A stretch of 64,000 bases of DNA, taken from G942493375 sp942493375 (GTDB lineage Bacteria; Armatimonadota; UBA5829). Under the pieces are notes generated by a model. The model was not told the origin of the DNA, ran no database searches, and saw nothing but the letters and a program-made list of their open reading frames with translations. Where the stretch lies: contig OW818698.1 of NCBI GenBank assembly GCA_942493375.1, positions 930,001 through 994,000 of the forward strand, written 5' to 3'. The position numbers and the translations under genes were made by a program. Shown one piece after another: positions 8,556 to 16,349 of the stretch (positions within the stretch are counted from its first letter, which is position 1; each line of letters opens with the position of its first letter).

Positions 8556-11500
8556 ATGACATGGCTACAGGTATTGTTAATCTCTATACTATTGATATCT
8601 GCACAACAATGTATAGCATTGCAGAATAAACCTGCGCTCAATAGTGCCCCTCAAGCAGAAGTTCAAGGGGCTATGCCTTATGAGATGCAGGACAGACCTG
8701 AACCCAGACCTGCTCTTGTTAATTTTGAAGACCTATCGGGTTGGACTGTGTCTACTGAAGAAAACCTGGAAGCTGATTTCATCCGTTCACGGGAACAGCA
8801 GCTCTGGGGCAGTTATGTTGGTAAGCTTGTAACTAAAGGGACAACCCCCGGCGGGGCTATAATATTGAAGCCTGCAAATCCTATCCCGATACCTAATGGC
8901 AGCGACAGCATTGACCTGTGGATATACGGCAACAACTGGTCCTGGGCGCCTGAGCCGGGAACTCCAATGATGGGCGTCAGCATTATCATTCAGTATGCCA
9001 ACGGCAACCAGAATACTGTGCGGATAGCAACCGTAACGTGGAAAGAGTGGTGGCTGGCTCATAAACGCTATCCGATGCCTTTAAAATCCGCAAAGTTCGT
9101 CGGGTTACGCATAGAGGGTGTTAACAATACAGAGTTCAGGACCATCTACTTTGATTCGCTCTCATTCTATAAGGAAAACTTGAAGCCACTGAAGTTCAAA
9201 CCGCGACCGGCAAGAAACCTGAAACTGTTTCCGGGGCAGACTCAGGGGACTAATGGAACAGGCAAGGGCAAGTTACCATTCCCCACTCGCGAACAGACTA
9301 TACTACCTGTCAACTTCACTAAAGAGTTCAAGAACAGTGTCGTAAAGAACAAAACCGGATCCTATGAGTTCAATTATTCAGGAACTGACTGTAAAGTTAA
9401 ATATACTTATACACCAAAAGCAGGGAGCCTTGGGGAGATTGCTGCGTATGTGAATGGCAAGAAGAGCTGTGTTCCGTTGTCTAGTGGTGGAATGGAATTT
9501 GACGGGACTCAGGCTAAATCTGGGAAGTTAAAGTCAGCAAAGCTGGCAAATGGAGTCCTCAAAACAGTATTTGTATTCAAAAACAAACCTGGTTATTCGG
9601 TAGAATACAGCTTCAGAATATGGGGGAAGTCGCTGGTGATGGACTTTATCTGCCGGGGTGGAAAAGCTACCGGAGTTGCTGTCGGCAAAGTCACTGGAAC
9701 GAAGAACCCGAAGCTGGTCCTGGTTCCGTTCCTGACATTCGGCAGTAATCACCCCAGAGTTTTGTGCTCAGGGAGCTCTGATGCTCCGGTCTTTACATCG
9801 GTCTGGGTGGACTGGTACCGGACAAATGGCACAACGTTCTGGAGCAACGAAGGCATGACCGGCAAGGTTGCCCGGATAAATGGAGGGGTCAGATACTCTC
9901 CCAAAACAAATGGCAAGCGGAATGACCTGTATGAACGGCTCTTCCTGACTGTCTCCCCTACATTTGAAGAGACACTGCCGGTGGTTGCCAATCCCCCTTC
10001 ACCAATCGGTAAAGCAGCAGGTGAGAGGCTCTGGCAGGAGAGCTGGGGGCCCGGTGACTACGAAGCTGAGCACAAACGCTCCCTGAAGCTCCGGTCATAT
10101 GGTATCGATATGCTGACCCAGTGTAACCATGAGATTACATGGAGAGATGAAGGGGAGAGCTTCACATACAGGCTCAATGCAGCTCCGAAAAAAGGTGGAG
10201 ATGAAGCCCTGAAGAAGTATGTGGCTGCCCAGAAATCCCTCGGCTGGCTCTCCGGACTCTATACAAACTACTGCGATTACGCATCAGTCAACAGTTTCTG
10301 GGACCCTGACAATGTGCAGCGTGATGAGAATGGCGAATGGAGACCGGGCTGGCCGAGGTGCTACGCTGCAAAACCTGCAAGAGCTGTAGAGTTCGATGCA
10401 AAGCTAGCGAAACAGATTCAGGCCAAGTTCGGGTCAAATGCAGCCTATACCGATGTCCATACAGCAGTCGCTCCATGGGCGTACTGCGATATGGATGCAC
10501 GCAACCCGGGAGCTGGAACACTGGCATCCACATTCTATGCCTACGGGGAACTGCTGTGGAATGACCAGCATGTATACGGCCCAACATGGTCTGAAGGCAC
10601 ATATCATTGGTTATATGCAGGTCTGGCTACAGGCAACTATGCTCTGGATTATGGGACTGCCGATTATGGTGTGGAACCTCTCAATGTTGCGTTTGACCTT
10701 ATGCAGATCCACAGCAAAGAATGTGACATAGGAATGGGTTGGACTGACAACTTCCTGAAGAGTTTCAAGAGGGAAGACATAGACTTCGACCATTTCATAG
10801 CTGCAACTATGGCATATGGACACATTGGCTGGATGATCGAGGAATCATATGGAATCCGCAGGACCTGCCGGTCATACTATATGCTCCAGCAGGTGCAGAA
10901 GCGATATGCGCTTGAAAAGCCGAAGATAATACTCTATGCAGACGATCAGAACAAGTGGCAGAGTGTTTCAAGTGCTATAGCTACCGATGTGATCAAAAAG
11001 TCCAGGTTGTATGTAGAGTATGCAAACGGATTGCGAGTGTACATAAATGGCTCCAACTCGACCTGGGATATTCTTGTAAATAAGCGGTTGATACATCTAC
11101 CGAGTTGGGGGTATTGTGCATATACTCCCAAGGATGATTTCATTGCATACTGCGCAGAAATCGATGGACACCGGGTGGACTATGTGGACTCCGATTCCTA
11201 TGAATATCTGGATGGCCGGGATGTCTTCACGAGACTGGGTAACATGGCTTCATCCGGCGCCATTGCAGTCAGACGTAAACCTGGAAGCATAGAGATAATC
11301 AATATAGACAGCAACAAGATGATTGGAGTGAAGGCCCCTGATGCATTATCCTGTGAAGCTTTTGACGAAGCAGGCAAGAGTATAGAATCAGTTGAACTTA
11401 CTGTTGACCAGGAAGGGTTTGCATGGTTTACTGCTGACACTAAAGCCAGAAGCTACAAGATAACTACCGGAACCAAGGCCGAAATGCCGCTATCTGGAAC

Positions 11501-12587
11501 AATATATACCAAAGCTGAAAAGCTGGTTCCTGGTGAGAAGATCATCGTCACCTGCACATTGAAATCCTCTGTGGGTGCTTCATTAAATAGTGTAGTCCTT
11601 AAGATAGGAAAGGCTTCTGTGACTATTACTGATATGAAGGAAAAGAGTGTGTATGAAGGCTCTCCATTGCAGTCTAAAGTTCAGATCACCGTCCCTGATG
11701 ACCTGAAAATCGGAGACACAACTTTTGTTGCTCTGGAAGTGGAAACAATCAATCAGAAGATAGAAATCTACAAGCTGATGGAGGTTGCTCCGGCATTTCG
11801 GATAGATACAAAGAATGTATCAGACAACACTCTATCGATCTCAGTAGTCAACAACCTTGAAGATGAGACCAGGCCCAGACGAAAACTGGCTACCGAGTCC
11901 GGAGGCAAAATAGTCGCAGCAAGTTTTGCAGATTTCGCAAAGCAGATAGTATTGACTCCTACACTGCAACAGGACGGAGCACAGGACAAGCTCATAATAA
12001 CAGCTTTCACAGATGAATTCGAGATCATCAAAACACTGGACCTTACCGTCAAAGCTGAGTATCCTACAATATGGAAGATGTCATCCGATGCCGATATCAC
12101 CAGCATGGGACAGGCATTCAGAAACAAGAAAGAAAAACCGCTGGATACCGGGACAGGGTCAACCTGCCGGTGGGGATCTCAACTCTCAGGCGGAGTCCAG
12201 AAAAACGGACTGTTCACCCACCCTCCTTACACTGGAGGTGTCGGATATACATTCGCAGTCACAAACCCGATCCAATTGCCGGAATCACCCAGCGCTCTGC
12301 ACGTGTTCATAGGCCTGACCGACGGCGGGAACCCATCCGACGGAGTAGATTTCAAAGTATATGCAATCGACTCCGCAGGCGCATCAAAACAGATAATGAT
12401 AGAAAACTGGGCAAAACGTGAATGGAAAGAGATCACCGTAGACCTCTCTGAGTACGCCGGCAAGCAGATCAGCCTGAAATTCATAGCCGATGTAGGCCCC
12501 AAAGACAACCCCGCCGCCGACTGGGCCGCCTGGGCAGAACCAGCAATAGTTGAGAAACATGCGCAGTATAGGGTGGTTGTGAAGTAG
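8556..12587 (+). CDS. Large secreted glycosidase-like protein with CBM modules
   Basis: The 1343-residue protein has an N-terminal hydrophobic signal (1-22), a jelly-roll-like domain at about 55-215 (SIDLWIYGNNW), a beta-rich domain, and a central region at about 490-830. That region has clustered acidic and aromatic residues typical of large clan glycosidases (ESWGPGDYEAEH, YTDVHTAVAPWAYCDMDAR, PTWSEGTYHW), loosely reminiscent of GH101/GH129-type enzymes. The last 150 residues (GLFTHPPY, GVDFKVYA, DLSEYAGKQISLKFIADVG) fit an NPCBM-type carbohydrate-binding domain. Substrate and exact family are unknown. It lies downstream of the GH-A-like gene in the same direction but with a repeat cluster between, so operon linkage is doubtful. 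Confidence 0.75.
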   Translation: MTWLQVLLISILLISAQQCIALQNKPALNSAPQAEVQGAMPYEMQDRPEPRPALVNFEDLSGWTVSTEENLEADFIRSREQQLWGSYVGKLVTKGTTPGGAIILKPANPIPIPNGSDSIDLWIYGNNWSWAPEPGTPMMGVSIIIQYANGNQNTVRIATVTWKEWWLAHKRYPMPLKSAKFVGLRIEGVNNTEFRTIYFDSLSFYKENLKPLKFKPRPARNLKLFPGQTQGTNGTGKGKLPFPTREQTILPVNFTKEFKNSVVKNKTGSYEFNYSGTDCKVKYTYTPKAGSLGEIAAYVNGKKSCVPLSSGGMEFDGTQAKSGKLKSAKLANGVLKTVFVFKNKPGYSVEYSFRIWGKSLVMDFICRGGKATGVAVGKVTGTKNPKLVLVPFLTFGSNHPRVLCSGSSDAPVFTSVWVDWYRTNGTTFWSNEGMTGKVARINGGVRYSPKTNGKRNDLYERLFLTVSPTFEETLPVVANPPSPIGKAAGERLWQESWGPGDYEAEHKRSLKLRSYGIDMLTQCNHEITWRDEGESFTYRLNAAPKKGGDEALKKYVAAQKSLGWLSGLYTNYCDYASVNSFWDPDNVQRDENGEWRPGWPRCYAAKPARAVEFDAKLAKQIQAKFGSNAAYTDVHTAVAPWAYCDMDARNPGAGTLASTFYAYGELLWNDQHVYGPTWSEGTYHWLYAGLATGNYALDYGTADYGVEPLNVAFDLMQIHSKECDIGMGWTDNFLKSFKREDIDFDHFIAATMAYGHIGWMIEESYGIRRTCRSYYMLQQVQKRYALEKPKIILYADDQNKWQSVSSAIATDVIKKSRLYVEYANGLRVYINGSNSTWDILVNKRLIHLPSWGYCAYTPKDDFIAYCAEIDGHRVDYVDSDSYEYLDGRDVFTRLGNMASSGAIAVRRKPGSIEIINIDSNKMIGVKAPDALSCEAFDEAGKSIESVELTVDQEGFAWFTADTKARSYKITTGTKAEMPLSGTIYTKAEKLVPGEKIIVTCTLKSSVGASLNSVVLKIGKASVTITDMKEKSVYEGSPLQSKVQITVPDDLKIGDTTFVALEVETINQKIEIYKLMEVAPAFRIDTKNVSDNTLSISVVNNLEDETRPRRKLATESGGKIVAASFADFAKQIVLTPTLQQDGAQDKLIITAFTDEFEIIKTLDLTVKAEYPTIWKMSSDADITSMGQAFRNKKEKPLDTGTGSTCRWGSQLSGGVQKNGLFTHPPYTGGVGYTFAVTNPIQLPESPSALHVFIGLTDGGNPSDGVDFKVYAIDSAGASKQIMIENWAKREWKEITVDLSEYAGKQISLKFIADVGPKDNPAADWAAWAEPAIVEKHAQYRVVVK

Positions 12588-12713
12588 GACGCTAAGCTAT
12601 CAATGAATTAAAAGATCCTGTGGGCAGTTCTGCGTGCTCACAAACCGATGTGTAGTGACGGGCACATTCTATGATGTTTCTATTGTGTAATTTTGTGGAT
12701 GTAAGGAGCTATC

Positions 12714-14057
12714 ATGCTTGATCAAAGGAAAATCAGGCTGTACCAGTTATTAATCATATGCATACCTATTGCTGTTTTGTTTGTAATTGGGTTCTTGTGG
12801 ATGATTTTTTCTACCACACATGTAGTGTATCGAGCTCCATCACGTCCTGCTTTGCCTCATCCAAACGCTTATGACACATATGTAAGTGCTGCTAAGAGCA
12901 TGGTAAGTGAAGAGCAGATTTACGAGGCGCTCTACTCCAAACCCTGGATTTCCAGTTCTCCAACGGCTGCAACTACATTACCACCTGGAGTTCCAGTGGA
13001 AGGTAAGTTGACCCATCCTTATAACTTGTCCGAAAAACAAGCTGTTATAAAGTCTAATACAAAGGCTTTCAGCATTTTCAGGCAAGGTTTGAAGCAGGAT
13101 TTTTTACTTCCGGAATCTACTTCCAGCAGTTTTCCGAAGTTTGGAAAGCTCAGGAGCCTTGCCCGTCTTGTTGCACTGGAAGCTATGGTCTATAGAGAAT
13201 CCGGTAAAAATGGGAAGAGTATGATGACTTGCCTGGATGGTATGGAACTGGGAACTCACACAGCCAGGGGCGGCAATCTTATGGCTAATTCAACATCAAT
13301 AGCGATTCAAGCCATAGTAAGAAAAAACGTATGGGAAACTGTCGATTCACTGGACCTGGTGGAGACACGAAAAGCTATAAGCAGACTGGAAAGCATTATT
13401 TCACAAACCGTTCCTTTCAAATCTGCGATACTCTCAGAAAGGGACTATGCACTTTCATTGACTGAAGAGATATTGAATGCAAATGACTGGCGTAGTGGTG
13501 TGGCTTTCCTTCATGTACCGGATGCAATGTCAATTAGAAACACGGTTAAATATTACCAGGAATACTCAAAAACTTTCTGTAAATCGCGGCGAGGGTTGTT
13601 TGCCGGTGTATACAATGACTACTCGAAGTTGATTGAATCAACTGATTTACCATATGCGGATTGTATAAAGACAAACATACAGCCGTCAAATGAGTTCTCT
13701 GAGTTTCTCCTTCCCTATGAAATCAAAAAATTACGGTTCAAATATGAAGACAACCGCTGTATGAATGATCTGCTGCTGCTTCAGTTGGCGTTACATGCTT
13801 ACAAACTTGAAAATAACAGGTACCCGGCAAAGCTGGGGGATTTAGCACCTGGGTATCTTAAGTCGATACCATTGGATCCCTTTAATGCTGGTGCTACCTA
13901 CAAATACAAACTCACCCCCAAACGCTACACTCTATATAGCCTGGGACCTGATTTAAAAGATAACAATGGTAAAGCAGTAATCAGACCACAAGGCCCCAAG
14001 CTCCGATGGGTGGTATTTGAGGATAAGGGAGATATAGTCGCGGGGTATAACAAGTAG
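12714..14057 (+). CDS. Membrane-anchored protein with pseudopilin-like C-terminus
   Basis: One N-terminal membrane helix (about residues 8-32) is followed by a 300-residue alpha-rich extracytoplasmic region without recognised motifs. The last 90 residues (LALHAYKLENNRYPAKLGDL, YLKSIPLDPFN, YTLYSLGPDLKDN) match the C-terminal fold of type II secretion major pseudopilins as found in many planctomycete and armatimonad proteins of unknown role. No prepilin cleavage site is visible. The ATG at 12714 follows AAGGAG. The function is unknown. Confidence 0.75.
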   Translation: MLDQRKIRLYQLLIICIPIAVLFVIGFLWMIFSTTHVVYRAPSRPALPHPNAYDTYVSAAKSMVSEEQIYEALYSKPWISSSPTAATTLPPGVPVEGKLTHPYNLSEKQAVIKSNTKAFSIFRQGLKQDFLLPESTSSSFPKFGKLRSLARLVALEAMVYRESGKNGKSMMTCLDGMELGTHTARGGNLMANSTSIAIQAIVRKNVWETVDSLDLVETRKAISRLESIISQTVPFKSAILSERDYALSLTEEILNANDWRSGVAFLHVPDAMSIRNTVKYYQEYSKTFCKSRRGLFAGVYNDYSKLIESTDLPYADCIKTNIQPSNEFSEFLLPYEIKKLRFKYEDNRCMNDLLLLQLALHAYKLENNRYPAKLGDLAPGYLKSIPLDPFNAGATYKYKLTPKRYTLYSLGPDLKDNNGKAVIRPQGPKLRWVVFEDKGDIVAGYNK

Positions 14058-14262
14058 CGCAGAGAATCTGCAACATATATTCCCGTAGATATAATATACT
14101 TTACAGAAAGAGTAGCAGCATCGGTGTATTATTATATTATTTCGTTTACAGATGATACTATATACGGTATCATGCCAATGGGACGGGTTATGAAATATGA
14201 ATAGCTGATTGAGAAATGCTAAAAGCCCACAGACAAAACTGATATTAAGTAAGGTTCAAGCG

Positions 14263-14655
14263 ATGAATAAGGATTTGAACTACTATCTTTCACTGGAATA
14301 TCCGGTGGAAATAAGGCACTTCACGCAGGAAGATGGCGGGGGGTATCAGGCAACCATTCCAATATTAGGGCGCGGTTCCTTTGTTGGCCACGGAGACACC
14401 CCTGAAGAGGCATATAACAATTTACAGGATTGTAAGAAGGAAATCTTCGAGGAATTGCTGACAGCAGGAGTTGAAATAATCGAGCCTCCTACTGAAGATA
14501 TTGATGAATACAGCGGGAAGTTCATAGCGCGCATTCCCAGGGAACTCCACAGAGACCTAGCTGAAGCCGCAAAACTCAGCGGGACCAGTTTGAATCAATA
14601 TATTGTATATGCCTTAACCAGGTTCAGATATTCAAACACGTCATCCAGAACGTAG
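14263..14655 (+). CDS. HicB-family protein, no HicA partner seen
   Basis: The 130-residue protein begins with a HicB-type RNase H-like fold (YPVEIRHFTQEDGGGYQATI, then GDTPEEAYNNL) and ends with a ribbon-helix-helix segment (GKFIARIPRELHRDLAEAAK, SGTSLNQYIVYAL). HicB proteins are antitoxins that bind the HicA RNase and repress their own operon. No HicA-like ORF (a small dsRBD-like protein) is found on either side. The ATG at 14263 was chosen over the upstream TTG because the fold starts there and AAGG precedes it. It may be a solitary regulator or a leftover of a lost toxin-antitoxin pair. The IS element starts 15 bases after its stop. Confidence 0.85.
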   Translation: MNKDLNYYLSLEYPVEIRHFTQEDGGGYQATIPILGRGSFVGHGDTPEEAYNNLQDCKKEIFEELLTAGVEIIEPPTEDIDEYSGKFIARIPRELHRDLAEAAKLSGTSLNQYIVYALTRFRYSNTSSRT

Positions 14656-14671
14656 TAAAACATGTCATCCT

Positions 14672-14823
14672 ACTCTAATGTAGTCAAGTTTAATTCTTGG
14701 TGTTCGCTATGCTTCTGTGTGATAACCCTACTATACTTGATGGTCCCACATTAGTGGCCCATAAACTTCCTTCATCGATCATCGCAGAAGCAGGCGGAGC
14801 CGGTATGTTGCTGAACGAGAAGA
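14672..14823 (-). ncRNA. Candidate bridge RNA region of the IS110/IS1111 element
   Basis: About 150 non-coding bases follow the transposase stop inside the IS. In the IS1111 group the bridge RNA is encoded downstream of the transposase, and here the downstream gap is more than twice the upstream one. The stretch contains a short hairpin overlapping the stop (ACGCGAC/GTCGCGT) and a GGCCACTAATGTGGGACC stem-loop. No transcript boundaries can be seen, and target or donor loops were not resolved. This is inference from element architecture. Confidence 0.35.
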
Positions 14824-16113
14824 TCACGCGACTTGTCGCGTCCCTTGTTGGATGACTAGACCGTCCTCCGCCTTAGCTTTTGCAAATTGCTGTGGATCAA
14901 ACTCCGATTGATCACGTGCTATTGCATATATCAACTTTAGGAATTTTCGTGCCACAGCAATTCTGATTTGCCCTGTCTTTTTGCCTTGTGCTTTTACTTC
15001 TTTTGAATATGAGTCATATAAGCCACCTGTTTTGATCTGAATTATGGCCATATGACAGATTATATATCTTGCCAGTGCGCGTCCACGCTTACTTATGTGT
15101 TTTTCTCCACTGTGTTTGCCACTGGAGACTTCAAAAAGGTTCAATCCAATATATTTTTCAAGTGATGCATATGAATCATATTTGCTTATATCCCCGCACT
15201 CACCCAATAGACCTGCCACACTTACAACTCCCACGCGTGGCAGACTAAGCAGGCACTGCGCTATCTTGAGTGTCTGAAGGATCGCATCCATTTCACATTT
15301 CAGTTGTTCTCGGCGCAATTCGACCATCTCTAAATAATTCAGTAAGGATACCATCGCATTATGTCGTGTCTGTTGACCCAGTTTTGCCGCAATAGAACGC
15401 TTTGCAGCCAGGGCCACCACTTCAGCTTTGTGTGCCATTCTGCCGGAAGTCGCCTTTTTGAGCGTGCACCTTATACTAGTTATCCTCGAATTGGCTACTT
15501 CATCAGCATTTGTATACTTTCTAACTATACCTCTCACACTCTTGCAAACAGCGTCTTTGAAGATGTCTCTCAACTCTGGAAACCACACTTCCAGATGACA
15601 TTGAAATTCGTTCCTGAGAGAAGTGCGTTTCTTAGTCAGAGAATCCCATTCTGCAATTGCGCAGCGTAGCTGCGCATATTCATCCGTCAGCTCCTGCACT
15701 TCCTGATAACATCCCTGCCAGACTAGATCAGCTATCACACGCGGATCCTTAAGATCATTCTTCTTGGGAGAGTTATCTCTCACTTCTTTGGTGCGTTTCA
15801 CATGGTAAGGATTTACCTGGACTAACCTCAGTTCATTTCGTTGCACCCATTCCCTGAAACAAGTGCTGTATGGACCAGTCGGCTCGAAAGCAATCCAGAG
15901 ATCGTAACCTGCATAAATCAGGATATTCACGAATGATAGAAACTCTGTGTAACCATCGGCATTTTGTAAGGATCGGTGCATAATGGATTTCTCAGCATAC
16001 CGGAAAGCACCGTAATCGATCCATCCCTTGCTGATGTCTACACCAACAACTATACCATTCACCGGATTTGGGACAGCTTGACAATCTTTCTTGTTAATAA
16101 GCATACTTTTCAT
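14824..16113 (-). CDS. IS110 family transposase
   Basis: The 429-residue protein has the two IS110 domains. The N-terminal RuvC-like DEDD domain shows VGVDISKG (Asp about 26), AFEPTGPY (Glu about 78) and KNDLKDPRVIADL. The C-terminal Transposase_20 domain shows LLSLPRVGVVSVAGLLGECG, YASLEKYIGLN and the serine-containing SSGKHSGEKHISKRGRALAR. DEDD and serine residues act in bridge-RNA-guided strand exchange at the core dinucleotide. It appears intact, with AAGGAG before the ATG at 16113. An imperfect inverted repeat (GTAGGTTCTCCTTGGT against ACCAAGAAGCACCTAC) covers the ribosome site and could limit translation. Confidence 0.95.
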   Translation of the reverse strand: MKSMLINKKDCQAVPNPVNGIVVGVDISKGWIDYGAFRYAEKSIMHRSLQNADGYTEFLSFVNILIYAGYDLWIAFEPTGPYSTCFREWVQRNELRLVQVNPYHVKRTKEVRDNSPKKNDLKDPRVIADLVWQGCYQEVQELTDEYAQLRCAIAEWDSLTKKRTSLRNEFQCHLEVWFPELRDIFKDAVCKSVRGIVRKYTNADEVANSRITSIRCTLKKATSGRMAHKAEVVALAAKRSIAAKLGQQTRHNAMVSLLNYLEMVELRREQLKCEMDAILQTLKIAQCLLSLPRVGVVSVAGLLGECGDISKYDSYASLEKYIGLNLFEVSSGKHSGEKHISKRGRALARYIICHMAIIQIKTGGLYDSYSKEVKAQGKKTGQIRIAVARKFLKLIYAIARDQSEFDPQQFAKAKAEDGLVIQQGTRQVA

Positions 16114-16181
16114 GGTAGGTTCTCCTTGGTTTTTTTGTGCACATTAATAATACCAAGAAGCACCTACTACATTATAGGAAG

Positions 16182-16335
16182 CTGAACGCAGTGAAGGATC
16201 TGCTTTTACGATTATTGTAGACCAAAAAGCAGATCCTTCATTGCATTCAGGATGACATGTTTTGAGATCCTTCACTGAGTTCAGGATGACAAAATTTCGC
16301 AGGATGACAAAGTTTTTCGCGTGCTTTCGCGTATT
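16182..16335. repeat. REP-like hairpin interrupted by the IS, plus extra arms
   Basis: The arm starting TGAACGCAGTGAAGGATCTGC is followed after about 20 bases by its inverse (GCAGATCCTTCATTGCATTC, then AGGATGACA), then a further AGATCCTTCACTGAGTTC arm and a short GCAGGATGACA. Joined to 14663-14671 this restores a long hairpin of about 32-base arms. Confidence 0.8.
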
Positions 16336-16349
16336 TCGCGGTTCAAAAG

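Larger units (their letters stand above)
14670..16183 (-). mobile_element. IS110 family element (IS1111-like group), complete
   Basis: Boundaries come from the interrupted host repeat. TGTCATCCT is found at 14663-14671 and its continuation TGAACGCAGTGAAGGATCTGC from 16183; the uninterrupted element occurs at 8451-8479. The dinucleotide CT is present at both junctions (14670-14671 and 16182-16183), as known for IS110 recombination cores. Subterminal inverted repeats are visible: TAATGTAGT (14676-14684) against ACTACATTA (16166-16174), and TTCTTGGTGTT (14694-14704) against AATACCAAGAA (16149-16159). Length is about 1.51 kb with 68 bases before and about 150 after the transposase gene. Confidence 0.85.

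Noticed and set aside
14058..14262. A HicA toxin gene upstream of hicB
   Set aside because: No ORF of suitable size or pattern was found in the gap on either strand.
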